Shown here: positions 41,306 to 54,476 of the stretch, piece by piece | How the letters are laid out: every line of letters starts with the position of its first letter | How positions within the stretch are numbered: position 1 is the stretch's first letter | Origin: Enterobacter sp. EA-1 | GTDB taxonomy: Bacteria; Pseudomonadota; Gammaproteobacteria; Enterobacterales; Enterobacteriaceae | Length of the DNA stretch: 64,000 nt | Direction of reading: 5' to 3' | NCBI GenBank assembly: GCA_002886105.1 | Contig: CP025776.1 | Location: 558,001 to 622,000 of the forward strand | Notes under the pieces: model-generated | Told to the model about the DNA's origin: nothing | Seen by the model: only the letters and a program-made list of their open reading frames with translations | The model's database searches: none | Made by a program: the position numbers and the translations under genes

Positions 41306-41935
41306 ATGACAGGTAAAGCGTTCTGCCAGCTCGAGCCGCTGGCTTCCAGGAACACTTTAGCGATAAATATGTTCAACAGGCGCAGAAAAAAGGGTTGCGT
41401 TCCCGTGCACCGGTTTAAACTTGATGAAATACAGCAAAGTGACAAACTTTTTAAACCGGGGATGACGATTGTTGACCTTGGGGGCGGCGCCCGGCGGATG
41501 GTCGCAGTATGCGGTCACCCAAATTGGGGGTACCGGTCGCATCATCGCTTGCGATCTTTTACCGATGGATCCAATCGTCGGTGTGGACTTCCTTCAGGGC
41601 GATTTTCGTGATGAATTAGTCCTGAAAGCGTTACTGGATCGCGTAGGTGACAGTAAAGTGCAGGTTGTCATGTCAGACATGGCGCCGAACATGAGTGGAA
41701 CTCCGGCAGTAGATATTCCCCGCTCTATGTACCTCGGTAGAGCTGGCGCTGGAAATGTGCCGTGACGTATTGGCGCACGGCGGTAGTTTTTTAGTGAAGG
41801 TGTTTCCAGGGCGAAGGTTTCGATGAGTACCTGACGGAAATTCGCTCCCTGTTTACGAAAGTGAAAGTGCGTAAACCGGACTCTTCGCGTGCGCGTTCTC
41901 GCGAAGTGTACATTGTAGCGACCGGGCGAAAATGA
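41306..41935 (+). CDS. rlmE: 23S rRNA 2'-O-ribose U2552 methyltransferase RlmE
   Basis: Heat-shock-induced methyltransferase acting late in 50S assembly. Start [20 protein letters not shown] at 41306 after repair of several indels (41318, 41352, 41410). SAM motif [14 protein letters not shown] (41475-41520, one extra G). The catalytic K-D-K-E residues lie in [26 protein letters not shown] (41677) and [15 protein letters not shown] (41790). CCTCGG at 41732-41737 replaces CCTGG (SMYLVELALEM). End YIVATGRK. Upstream of ftsH, as in E. coli. Confidence 0.94.
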
Positions 41936-42028
41936 TACCTCGTTGATTTCGGCCTTTGGTTTGAAAGAAACGGGATATGTTGTATCCTGACGCTGTTTTT
42001 AACACAGTTGTAATATGAGGTTAATCCC

Positions 42029-43970
42029 TTGAGTGACATGGCGAAAAACCTAATACTCTGGCTGGTCATTGCCGTCGTGCTGATGTCAGTATTCCAGAGC
42101 TTTGGGCCCAGCGAGTCTAATGGCCGTAAGGTGGATTATTCTACCTTCCTGCAAGAGGTCAACCGGACCCGAGGGTTCGTGAAGCGCGTATCAACGGACG
42201 TGAGATCAACGTTACCAAGAAAGATAGTAACCGTTACACGACTTACATCCCGGTCAACGATCCAAAACTGCTCGACAACCTGCTGACGAAAAACGTCAAG
42301 GTTGTGGGTGAACCGCCTGAAGAGCCGAGCCTGCTGGCTAACATCTTCATTTCCTGGTTCCCGATGCTGCTGTTGATTGGGGTCTGGATTTTCTTTATGC
42401 GCCAGATGCAGGGCGGCGGTGGCAAAGGCGCCATGTCGTTCGGTAAGAGCAAGGCGCGGATGCTTACGGAAGATCAGATCAAAACCACTTTCGCGGATGT
42501 TGCTGGTTGCGACGAAGCGAAAGAAGAGGTTAACGAACTGGTTGAATACTTACGTGAGCCGAGCCGTTTCAGAAACTGGGCGGTAAAATACCGAAAGGCG
42601 TCCTGATGGTAGGACCGCCGGGGACCGGTAAAACGCTGCTGGCGAAAGCCATCGCTGGTGAAGCGAAAGTCCCGTTCTTCACAATTTCCGGTTCTGATTT
42701 CGTTGAAATGTTCGTGGGGGTGGGTGCATCCCGCGTACGTGACATGTTCGAACAGGCCAAGAAGGCGGCACCGTGCATTATCTTTATCGATGAAATCGAT
42801 GCCGTAGGTCGTCAGCGTGGCGCAGGTCTGGGCGGTGGTCACGATGAACGTGAACAGACGCTGAACCAGATGCTGGTTGAGATGGATGGTTTCGAAGGTA
42901 ATGAAGGCATCATCGTTATCGCTGCAACTAACCGTCCGGATGTGCTGGACCCTGCGTTACTGCGTCCGGTGCCGCTTCGACCGTCAGGTTGTGGTCGGTT
43001 TGCCGGACGTTCGTGGTCGCGAGCAGATCCTGAAAGTGCATATGCGCCGTGTGCCGCTGTCTCCGGATATTGATGCAGCAATCATCGCGCGCGGTACGCC
43101 CGGCTTCTCCGGTGCGGATCTGGCTAACTGGTGAACGAAGCGGCGCTGTTTGCCGCACGCGGTAACAAACGCGTGGTTTCCATGGTTGAGTTCGAAAAAG
43201 CGAAAGACAAAATCATGATGGGTGCGGAACGCCGCTCCATGGTGATGACGGAAGCGCAGAAAGAATCCACGGCTTACCATGAAGCAGGCCATGCGATTAT
43301 CGGTCGCCCGGTGCCTGAACATGATCCGGTGCACAAAGTGACGATCATTCCGCGTGGTCGTGCGTTGGGTGTCACTTTCTTCCTGCCGGAAGGCGATGCA
43401 ATTAGCGCCAGCCGCCAGAAACTGGAAAGCCAGATCTCCACACTGTACGGCGGTCGTCTGGCGGAAGAGATTATCTACGGTGTGGAACATGTTTCTACCG
43501 GCGCGTCGAACGACATAAAAGTCGCAACGAACCCTCGGCACGTAACATGGTCACCCAATGGGGCTTCTCTGACAAACTTGGTCCGCTGCTGTATGCGGAA
43601 GAAGAAGGCGAAGTTTTCCTTGGCCGTTCCGTTGCTAAAGCGAAACATATGTCCGATGAAACCGCGCGTATCATCGACCGAAGTGAAAGCGCTGATTGAA
43701 CGTAACTACAATCGCGCGCGTCAGCTCCTGAATGACAACATGGATATCCTGCACGCAATGAAAGATGCTCTGATGAAATATGAGACCATCGATGCACCGC
43801 AGATTGATGACCTGATGTCGCGTCGTGATGTACGTCCGCCGGCGGGCTGGGAAGAGCCGGGCGCGAACAATTCTGACAACAGTGGTACGCCGCGTGCACC
43901 GCGTCCGGTTGATGAACCACGTACGCCGAACCCGGGTAACACGATGTCAGAACAGTTGGGCGACAAATAA
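42029..43970 (+). CDS. ftsH: ATP-dependent zinc metalloprotease FtsH
   Basis: Essential membrane-bound AAA protease that degrades LpxC, sigma-32 and membrane proteins. A TTG at 42029 ([13 protein letters not shown]) is well spaced from GAGG; the ATG at 42038 is an alternative. Two transmembrane helices flank a periplasmic domain. Walker [13 protein letters not shown] (42612), Walker [12 protein letters not shown] (42777), second region of homology [21 protein letters not shown] (broken near 42968), zinc motif HEAGH (43278). Dcm-type breaks near 42162-42174, 42571, 43128 and 43532-43538 ([10 protein letters not shown] region), 43678. End [10 protein letters not shown]. Confidence 0.95.
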
Positions 43971-44002
43971 GTTATCCGCTGTTGATGACCTGTTCTTCTT
44001 CT

Positions 44003-44031
44003 AAAACCCCGGGCTTGCACCGGGGTTTTTT
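44003..44031 (+). terminator. Terminator after ftsH
   Basis: AAAACCCCGG pairs with CCGGGGTTTT around GCTTGCA, followed by further Ts. Confidence 0.88.
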
Positions 44032-44071
44032 CTTTACTGTTTAACTGCATGATTATCAGGGATTTTTAGAC

Positions 44072-44922
44072 ATGAAACTCCATGCCCGAGGGCACCACGC
44101 TCGATCTGTCTCATCCTCATGTGATGGGCATCCTCAATGTCACACCGGACTCGTTCTCGGACGGTGGCACGCACAACACGCTGATTGAGGCCGTCAAGCA
44201 TGCCAATCTGATGATCAATGCAGGCGCGACAATTGTGGATATTGGCGGCGAGTCTACGCGCCACTGGCGCTGCGGACGTCAGCGAGGAAGAGGAACTGGA
44301 TCGTGTTATTCCAGTGGTAGAAGCCATTGCACAGCGCTTTGAAGTGTGGATTTCTGTCGATACGTCCAAGCCGGAGGTTATCCGCGAATCGGCACGGGCG
44401 GGGGCGCATATCATCAACGACATTCGTTCGCTCACTGAACCCGGCGCGCTGGAAGCGGCAGCGCAAACCGGTCTACCTGTATGCCTGATGCACATGCAAG
44501 GGCAACCCAAAACGATGCAGGAAGCACCGAAGTATGATGATGTCTATACCGATGTGAACCGCTTTTTTGTTGAGCATATTGCGCGCTGTGAGCAGGCCGG
44601 TATTGCAAAAGAGAAATTGTTGCTCGACCCGGGATTCGGTTTCGGTAAGAATCTCTCCCACAATTATGCGCTGCTTGCCCGGCTGGCCGAATTTCATCAT
44701 TTTGGTCTGCCTCTGCTGGTGGGAATGTCACGGAAATCCATGATCGGTCAGTTGCTGAATGTCGGTCCTTCCGAACGTTTAAGCGGCAGCCTCGCTTGTG
44801 CAGTGATTGCGGCAATGCAGGGAGCGCAAATTATTCGTGTTCACGATGTAAAAGAAACCGTAGAGGCTATGCGGGTGGTGGAAGCCACACTGTCAGCGAA
44901 GGAAAATAAGCGTTATGAGTAA
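44072..44922 (+). CDS. folP: Dihydropteroate synthase
   Basis: Folate pathway enzyme joining pABA to the pterin; the target of sulfonamides. Start [20 protein letters not shown] at 44072; CCGAGG at 44086-44091 replaces CCAGG. Pterin-binding motifs: [14 protein letters not shown] (44128), [16 protein letters not shown] (44222; broken near 44261), [32 protein letters not shown] (44618) and [13 protein letters not shown]. End [10 protein letters not shown]. Overlaps glmM by eight bases, implying coupling. Confidence 0.96.
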
Positions 44923-46255
44923 CCGTAAATATTTTGGCACCGATGGCATTCGTGGCCGTGTTGGCGACGCACCGATTACCCCTGATTTTGTTCTGAAGCT
45001 GGGCTGGGCCGCAGGCAGAAGTTCTCGCTCGTCATGGCTCGCGTAAGATTATTATTGGCAAAGATACCCGCATATCGGGCTATATGCTGGAGTCCGCACT
45101 CGAAGCGGGCTTAGCGGCTGCCGGGCTTTCGGCTTCGTTCACCGGACCGATGCCGACGCCAGCGGTGGCTTATCTGACGCGCACTTTTCGTGCCGAAGCG
45201 GGGATCGTAATTTCCGCCTCTCACAATCCCTTCTATGACAATGGCATCAAATTCTTCTCTATCGATGGCACTAAACTGCCGGATGCGGTTGGAAGAAGCC
45301 ATTGAAGCTGAAATGGAAAAGAGCTGACCTGCGTGGATTCTGCGGAACTGGGGAAAGCCAGCCGTATTGTTGACGCGGCTGGTCGTTATATTGAATTCTG
45401 CAAAGCGACATTCCCTAATGAGCTGAGTCTCAATGAGCTGAAAATTGTGGTCGATTGCGCCAACGGTGCGACCTACCACATTGCGCCAAGCGTATTCCGT
45501 GAACTGGGTGCAAAAGTTATCCCGATGGGCTGCGAGCCGGATGGGGTGAACATTAATGAGAAATGCGGTGCGACCGATGTTGCCGCGTTACAGCAGCGTG
45601 TTCTGGCGGAAAAAAGCCGATCTGGGGATTGCGTTTGATGGTGACGGCGATCGCGTCATCATGGTTGATCACCGGGGAATAAAGTCGATGGCGATCAAAT
45701 CATGTATATCATTGCGCGTGAAGGGCTGCGCCGGGGGTCAGTTGCGCGGTGGCGCGGTCGGTACCCTGATGAGCAATATGGGGTTGGAAGTGGCGCTGGA
45801 AGCAACTGGGTATCCCGTTTACCCGTGCGAAAGTCGGCGACCGTTATGTGCTGGAAAAAATGCAGGAAAAAGGCTGGCGCATTGGGGCGGAAAACTCCGG
45901 GCATGTGATACTGCTTGATAAAACCACCACTGGCGACGGTATCGTTGCGGGGCTGCAGGTGGTTGCCGCGATGGTCCGCAACCATATGTCCCTGCACGAT
46001 CTTTGCAGCGGCATGAAAATGTTCCCGCAGGTGCTGGTTAACGTGCGCTTCACGGCAGGCAATGGCGACCCGCTGGAAGATGACACTGTCAAAGCGGTGA
46101 CGGCAGAAGTCGAAGCGACGCTCGGCAACCGTGGTCGTGTGCTGCTGCGTAAGTCAGGTACTGAACCGCTTATTCGTGTGATGGTTGAGGGCGAAGATGA
46201 AGCGCAGGTGACGGCGCTGGCAAATCGCATCGCGGATGCGGTGAAAGCGGTATAA
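44915..46255 (+). CDS. glmM: Phosphoglucosamine mutase
   Basis: Converts GlcN-6-P to GlcN-1-P for UDP-GlcNAc, feeding MurA-dependent wall synthesis and LPS. Start [20 protein letters not shown] at 44915. The phosphoserine loop is [17 protein letters not shown] (45210-45258), the metal loop is [14 protein letters not shown] (45629), and the phosphate-binding end is [19 protein letters not shown] (46135). Breaks near 45018, 45290 (TTGAAG read as TTGGAAG), 45322, 45612, 45678, 45735 and 45806-45835. End RIADAVKAV. Confidence 0.95.
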
Positions 46256-46271
46256 TCGAGTGTTAAGTGTT

Positions 46272-46300
46272 TAAAAAGGCGGCTGTTGCTGCCTTTTTTA
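46272..46300 (+). terminator. Terminator after glmM
   Basis: AAAAAGGCGGC pairs imperfectly with GCTGCCTTTTTT around TGTT, with a good T-run. Confidence 0.8.
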
Positions 46301-46483
46301 TCAGGCAAAAGATCGCAGTTTTGCTGTTTTTTCCGCACTTGATAAAATGCGCTGAAATTGCCCTTGCGAAGGTCATTCGCTTTGGTTAGTATTCACACCC
46401 GCTTCAGTGGGAAAGCAAGAAACCTCCCACGATTATTGGTTTGAAGCATTGGCTGCGGCAACCCCGCAAGGAACAGGTTGATT

Positions 46484-46817
46484 ATGTACGAAGCTCTTTT
46501 AGTTGTTTTCCTTATTGTAGCGCTGGCTCTTGTGGGTCTGATTATGCTGCAGCAAGGTAAAGGCGCTGACATGGGAGCCTCCTTTGGCGCTGGCGCGTCT
46601 GGTACGCTGTTCGGTTCAAGTGGTTCGGGTAACTTTATGACCCGTATGACTGCTGTACTGGCAACACTGTTCTTTATTATTAGCTTTGGTGCTGGGCAAC
46701 ATTAACAGCAACAAAACCAATAAAGGAAGCGAGTGGGAAAATCTGAGTGCTCCGGCTAAAACCGAGCAGACTCAGCCAGCAGCGCCGGCTCAGCCGACCA
46801 GCGATATCCCGCATTAA
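46484..46817 (+). CDS. secG: Protein translocase subunit SecG
   Basis: Accessory subunit of SecYEG with two transmembrane helices. Start MYEALLVVFLIVALALVGLI at 46484; the connecting loop has QQGKGADMGASFGAGASGTLFGS in two parts, then the second helix. One extra T near 46684 splits the second helix (LVLGNINSNKTNKGSEW). End QPTSDIPH. Co-transcribed with the downstream tRNA-Leu. Confidence 0.94.
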
Positions 46818-46829
46818 TCAGTAAGTCGT

Positions 46830-46916
46830 GCCGAGGTGGTGGAATTGGTAGACACGCTACCTTGAGGTGGTAGTGCCCGATTGGGCTTACGGGTTCAAGT
46901 CCCGTCCTCGGTACCA
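46830..46916 (+). tRNA. leuU: tRNA-Leu(GAG)
   Basis: 87 nt with encoded CCA. The acceptor GCCGAGG pairs with CCTCGGT at the 3' end; the anticodon loop reads CTTGAGG (anticodon GAG); there is a long variable arm as in class II tRNAs; the T arm is GGGTTCAAGTCCC. It matches E. coli leuU except for a few variable-arm bases. It contains CCGAGG and CCTCGG naturally, and its stem pairing shows these are genuine. Confidence 0.97.
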
Positions 46917-46925
46917 ATATTCCAG

Positions 46926-46952
46926 AAAAAGACATCGTAAGATGTCTTTTTT
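46926..46952 (+). terminator. Terminator after tRNA-Leu
   Basis: AAAAAGACATC pairs with GATGTCTTTTTTT around GTAA. Confidence 0.9.
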
Positions 46953-47251
46953 TCGTCTGTATTCCGGGTAAATGATGCCCATCCATGGTCCTGTTTCTTT
47001 CCTTGCTACGTACGACTTCAAAATCCGTATTTCACGCCCGGCACTCCTTGTGTATCGCTATTTCCTTTGTTTCCTGTTTGAGAAAGCCAGCATAACCCGG
47101 CTAACCCTTCGCGAAATAAGTTGTGCATTAAGAGAGGGGGGGCCTGCAACATATGGATTAACGCCATAAAAAGGGCTCATGATGAACATGAACCCTTTTC
47201 GCGGTAGATACCGACAACAAACCGTAGACTGCTTTAGCTCAGCAGAAGCGG
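46953..47251. other. Gap between tRNA-Leu and argG
   Basis: About 300 bases with no supported gene. An open frame at 46972-47169 has no homology I recognise and no ribosome site. The argG terminator lies at 47168-47199. This gap is the left end of the segment bracketed by the tRNA-Leu 3' repeats. Confidence 0.6.
47168..47199 (-). terminator. Terminator of argG
   Basis: AAAAGGGCTCATG pairs with CATGAACCCTTTT around ATGAA; the left A-run gives a U-run for leftward transcripts. Confidence 0.8.
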
Positions 47252-48638
<1,387 letters not shown>

Positions 48639-48683
48639 TTACAGCTGCGCCATCATGTTTGTGCCATCCACCTAAAACTCATT

Positions 48684-48701
48684 AATGAATGGTTATGCAA
48701 A
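48684..48701. promoter_or_regulatory. Probable ARG box of argG
   Basis: The core TGAATGGTTATGCA resembles TGAATAATTATTCA and lies about 90 bases upstream of argG, where ArgR repression is known in E. coli. Matched by eye. Confidence 0.55.
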
Positions 48702-48855
48702 ATAAGTGAGTTTTCATTTAATCATCTTTTGACGATGACCGAAAGAGAAGAGTGCAATTTTCATTGTATTAATGCTGTGATGCATCGATAGGACATGTCA
48801 CCCCTTCATCTATAATGTGCATACATGAATGCGCACAGGATGCTAATGCTTGCTG

Positions 48856-48885
48856 TTGACAGACAGTTATGTTTATCAATATACT
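48856..48885 (+). promoter_or_regulatory. Sigma-70 promoter upstream of the tRNA remnant
   Basis: TTGACA at 48856-48861, an 18-base spacer, and TATACT at 48880-48885. It reads rightward across the 3'-tRNA remnant toward tRNA-fMet. Confidence 0.65.
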
Positions 48886-48900
48886 TCAGGCCGATTTTAC

Positions 48901-48919
48901 GTCCCGTCTTCGGTACCAA
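48901..48919 (+). repeat. Remnant of a tRNA-Leu 3' end
   Basis: GTCCCGTCTTCGGTACCAA differs by one base from 46899-46917, the 3' end of the intact tRNA-Leu plus its CCA and next A. There is no tRNA body in front of it. Together the two copies form direct repeats around argG. Confidence 0.85.
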
Positions 48920-48932
48920 ATCCCAGCATTAT

Positions 48933-48962
48933 TTGCAAATTAGCTCCTCAAACGAGTAGAGT
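48933..48962 (+). promoter_or_regulatory. Promoter of the metY-rimP-nusA-infB operon
   Basis: TTGCAA (48933-48938), an 18-base spacer, and TAGAGT (48957-48962) sit about 15 bases upstream of the tRNA. In E. coli metY is the first gene of the nusA-infB operon. Confidence 0.6.
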
Positions 48963-48977
48963 TTGTCACGTTTCAGG

Positions 48978-49056
<79 letters not shown>

Positions 49057-49176
49057 CTTTCCTAAGTGTTTTTTCAAATATACTATGAAGACTTAATGCC
49101 TTCGTAGCCGGATTTGAAAAATACTCACGGAAGAGTTCTCCAGGGCTGCATTTGCAGCTATAGGGTTCAGTTATTT

Positions 49177-49203
49177 AAAGCCCCGACTTATCGGGGGTTT
49201 TTT
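49177..49203 (+). terminator. Terminator between tRNA-fMet and rimP
   Basis: AAGCCCCGA pairs with TCGGGGGTTT around CTTA, followed by Ts. It probably separates abundant tRNA from lower read-through into rimP-nusA-infB. Confidence 0.85.
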
Positions 49204-49260
49204 GTTATCTGACTACGGAATAACTGGGCTATACGCCCTTTTTTATGTCTTGGGGTGGAC

Positions 49261-49721
49261 TTGTCCACATTAGAGCAAAAGTTAACAGAGATGGTTACGG
49301 CACCGGTTGGAAGCACTGGGCTATGAACTGGTCGGTATCGAGTTTATACGTGGGCGCACATCCACGCTGCGCATCTATATTGATAGTGAAGATGGCATCA
49401 ATGTTGATGATTGCGCTGATGTCAGCCACCGAGTCAGTGCGGTATTGGACGTAGAAGATCCGATTACTGTCGCTTACAACCCTCGGAAGTGTCTTCTCCG
49501 AGGGTCTTGAGCGTCCTTTGTTTACGGCTGCGCACTATACGCGTTTTAAGGGCGAAGAAGTCTCGCTGGTCCTGCGCATGGCGGTACAGAATCGCCGTAA
49601 ATGGCAGGGCATCATTAAAGATGTCGATGGCGAGATGATCACCGTTACGGTCGAAGGTAAAGATGAAGTGTTCGCATTGAGCAACATTCAGAAAGCGAAC
49701 CCTCGGGTCCCCCACTTTTAA
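49261..49721 (+). CDS. rimP: Ribosome maturation factor RimP
   Basis: Needed for 30S maturation. The start is TTG at 49261 ([20 protein letters not shown]) with GGGGTGGA upstream; no ATG fits the homology. [29 protein letters not shown] (in two parts from 49348), an SH3-like C-terminal domain [18 protein letters not shown], end IQKANLVPHF. Breaks near 49309 (TTGAAG read as TTGGAAG), 49479-49505 (two, at YNLEVSSPGLE) and 49700-49707 (CCCTCGGG for CCTGG). Confidence 0.94.
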
Positions 49722-49750
49722 CAGTCTGGATTGAGGTGAAAGGCCCCCAA

Positions 49751-51238
<1,488 letters not shown>

Positions 51239-51262
51239 TAAACTGTAGCAGGAAGGAACAGC

Positions 51263-53975
51263 ATGACAGATGTAACCGTAAAAACGCTGGCCGCTGAGAT
51301 TCAGACCTCTGTGGACCGCCCTCGGGTACAGCAATTTGCTGATGCAGGGATCCGCAAGTCCTCTGAAGATTCAGTGACGGCGCAAGAAAAGCAGACGCTA
51401 TTAGCGCACCTGAACCGTGAACACGGTGCCGGGCCTGATAAGCTGACGCTGCAGCGCAAAACGCGCAGTACATTAAGTATTCAGGGCACCGGTGGTAAAA
51501 GTAAATCGGTGCAGATCGAAGTCCGTAAAAAACGCACCTTTGTAAAACGCGATCCACAAGAGGCTGAACGTCTCGCTGCGGAAGAAGAGGCGATGCGTGA
51601 AGCGGAAGAGAAGGCCCGTCGTGAAGCACAGGAAGTCGCTGAACGCGAAGCCGAGGAAAAAGCAAAGCGTGACGCCGAAAGCCGTGTGAAACGTGAAGCC
51701 GAAGAAAAAGCTAAACGCGAACATGCTGAAAATGCAAAACGCGAGGCTGCGGAAAATAGCAAAGTGAGCAACCAACAATCTGACGAAATGACTAGACAGC
51801 CCGTGCGGAAAAAAGCCCGCCGTGAATCCGAAGCGCAAGAACTCAAGCGCAAAGCGGAGGAAGAGGCTCGTCGTAAACTGGAAGAAAAACGCGCGTCGCG
51901 TAGCGGAAGAAGCTCGTCGTATGGCAGAACAGAACGAAAATGGCTGGACCGCTGGTAGTAGCGAAGAAGAAGAGACTACTGGTGATTATCACGTAACCAC
52001 TTCCCAGCATGCGCGTCAGGCTGAAGATGACAACGACCGCGAAGTTGAAGGCGGACGTGGTCGTGGCCGCACAGCGAAAGCCGCGCGTCCCAAGAAAGGC
52101 AACAAGCACGCTGAAAGCAAAGCCGATCGCGAAGCGCGTGCCGCCGTTCGTGGTGGTAAAGGCGGCAGACAACGTAAAGGTTCTTCTCTGCAACAGGGCT
52201 TCCAGAAGCCGGTGCAGGCTGTTAACCGTGACGTGGTGATTGGCGAAACCCTGACCGTTGGCGAACTGGCTAACAAGATGGCGGTAAAGGCTCTCAGGTC
52301 ATCAAAGCGATGATGAAACTGGGTGCGATGGCCACCATTAACCGTGATCGACCAGAAACCGCACAGCTCGTTGCTGAAGAAATGGGGCACAAAGTCATCC
52401 TGCGTCGTGAAAACGAACTGGAAGAAGCGGTAATGAGCGACCGTGATACGGGTGCGGCGGCAGAACCGCGCGCGCCGGTAGTGACCATTATGGGTCACGT
52501 TGACCACGGTAAAACCTCTCTGCTTGACTACATTCGTTCGACGAAAGTGGCTTCTGGCGAAGCGGGCGGCATTACTCAGCACATCGGTGCTTACCACGTT
52601 GAAACTGACAACGGGATGATCACCTTCACTGGATACCCCGAGTCACGCCGCGTTTACCGCAATGCGTGCTCGTGGTGCTCAGGCAACGGACATCGTGGTG
52701 CTGGTTGTTGCTGCAGACGACGGCGTGATGCCGCAGACCATCGAAGCTATCCAGCACGCGAAAGCAGCGCAGGTGCCGGTGGTGGTTGCAGTGAACAAGA
52801 TTGATAAACCAGAAGCCGATCCGGATCGCGTTAAAAACGAACTGACCCAGTACGGGATCATCCCGGAAGAGTGGGGCGGCGAAAGCCAGTTCGTACACGT
52901 ATCTGCGAAAGCCGGTACCGGTATCGATGACCTGCTGGACGCCATCCTGCTGCAGGCAGAGGTTCTGGAGCTGAAAGCCGTGCGTAAAGGTATGGCAAGC
53001 GGCGTAGTTATCGAATCCTTCCTGGATAAAGGTCGTGGTCCGGTAGCAACGGTTCTGGTGCGTGAAGGTACCCTGCATAAAGGCGATATCGTACTGTGTG
53101 GCTTTGAGTACGGTCGTGTGCGTGCAATGCGTGATGAACTGGGTCGTGAAGTAAGCGAAGCCGGTCCGTCCATTCCAGTCGAAATTCTCGGTATGTCCGG
53201 TGTTCCTGCTGCGGGTGATGAAGCGACTGTTGTTCGTGACGAGAAGAAAGCGCGTGAAGTGGCGCTGTATCGTCAGGGCAAATTCCGCGAAGTTAAACTG
53301 GCGCGTCAGCAGAAATCCAAACTGGAAAACATGTTTGCTAACATGACTGAAGGCGAAGTTCATGAAGTGAACATCGTCATGAAAGCAGACGTTCAGGGTT
53401 CCGTGGAAGCAATTGCCGACTCACTGCTGAAACTGTCTACCGACGAAGTGAAAGTGAAGATCGTTGGTTCTGGCGTAGGTGGGATCACCGAAACCGATGC
53501 GACCCTCGCTGCCGCTTCCAACGCCATTCTGGTTGGCTTCAACGTTCGTGCGGATGCCTCTGCGCGCCGTGTGATCGAAGCTGAAAGCACGGATCTGCGT
53601 TACTACTCCGTCATCTATAACCTGATCGACGAAGTGAAAGCGGCGATGAGCGGTATGCTGTCTCCGGAACTGAAACAGCAGATCATCGGTCTGGCGGAAG
53701 TTCGTGATGTCTTCAAATCACCGAAATTTGGCGCCATTGCAGGCTGTATGGTTACCGAAGGTGTGGTTAAACGTCACAACCCGATCCGCGTACTGCGCGA
53801 CAACGTGGTTATCTATGAAGGCGAGCTGGAATCTCTGCGTCGCTTTAAAGATGACGTCAACGAAGTTCGTAACGGTATGGAATGTGGTATCGGCGTGAAG
53901 AACTACAATGACGTACGTACCGGCGATATGATCGAAGTGTTCGAAATCATTGAGATCCAGCGTACCATCGAGTAA
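51263..53975 (+). CDS. infB: Translation initiation factor IF-2
   Basis: GTPase that delivers fMet-tRNA to the 30S subunit. Start [20 protein letters not shown] at 51263; a long N-terminal coiled, charged region ([18 protein letters not shown]-type) with the enteric-variable segment near 51930. G domain: G1 [12 protein letters not shown] (52494), G3 LDTPGHAAFTSM (52630-52655; CCTGG read as CACTGG just before it and CCCGGG read as CCCGAG within it), G4 NKIDKPEAD (52794). Domains III and IV are intact in one frame to IIEIQRTIE. Breaks also near 51328, 51795, 51895, 52125, 52290 and 52350. Confidence 0.96.
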
Positions 53976-53998
53976 TCGACGCAACAGTGTCAGTCATG

Positions 53999-54029
53999 TA
54001 GGCCGGGTAAGCGAAGCGCCACCCGGCAA
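53999..54029. repeat. REP-like palindrome after infB
   Basis: GCCGGGTAAGCG...GCGCCACCCGGC shows the typical REP/PU stem with the enteric GCCGG core. Lies between infB and rbfA. Confidence 0.75.
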
Positions 54030-54036
54030 GAATATA

Positions 54037-54061
54037 AAAAGGGGGCTACGGCCCCTTTTAG
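54037..54061 (+). terminator. Terminator-like hairpin before rbfA
   Basis: AAAAGGGGGC/GCCCCTTTTA around TACG. rbfA follows at 15 bases, so it is probably a partial terminator or attenuator. Confidence 0.7.
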
Positions 54062-54075
54062 TCTGGAGAATTATT

Positions 54076-54476
54076 ATGGCGAAAGAATTTGGTCGCCCAC
54101 AGCGCGTATCTCAGGAACTGCAAAAGAAATTGCTATTATCCTGCAGCGCGAAATCAAAGATCCACGTCTGGGTATGATGACCACCGTTTCCGGTGTGGAA
54201 GTGTCCCGCGATCTGGCCTACGCCAAAGTGTTTGTCACTTTCCTCAACGACAAAGACGAAGCCTCTGTTAAAGCGGGTATTAAAGCATTGCATGATGCAT
54301 CAGGTTTTATCCGTACGCTGCTGGGTAAAGCGATGCGTTTGCGTATTGTGCCGGAACTGACCTTCTTCTATGACAACTCGCTGGTAGAAGGGATGCGCAT
54401 GTCCAATCTCGTGACAAGCGTCGTGAAACACGATGACGAGCGTCGGGTGAATCCGGACGACAGCAAGGAGGACTGA
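54076..54476 (+). CDS. rbfA: 30S ribosome-binding factor RbfA
   Basis: Cold-shock KH-fold factor that assists 16S rRNA 5'-end maturation. Start [20 protein letters not shown] at 54076 (one A missing near 54125). [19 protein letters not shown] and [20 protein letters not shown] follow, end NPDDSKED. 133 residues. TGA overlaps the truB ATG by one base. Confidence 0.96.

Noticed and set aside
42029-43970. Programmed frameshifting in ftsH, infB, nusA and similar genes
   Set aside because: No slippery sequence or stimulator is shared; breaks coincide with CCWGG or homopolymers and occur in nearly every gene.
46830-46916. CCGAGG and CCTCGG in tRNA-Leu as Dcm-type errors
   Set aside because: The two pair with each other in the acceptor stem and match E. 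coli leuU, so they are genuine.
46972-47169. 65-codon frame between tRNA-Leu and argG
   Set aside because: No ribosome site, no homology, and it runs into the argG terminator.
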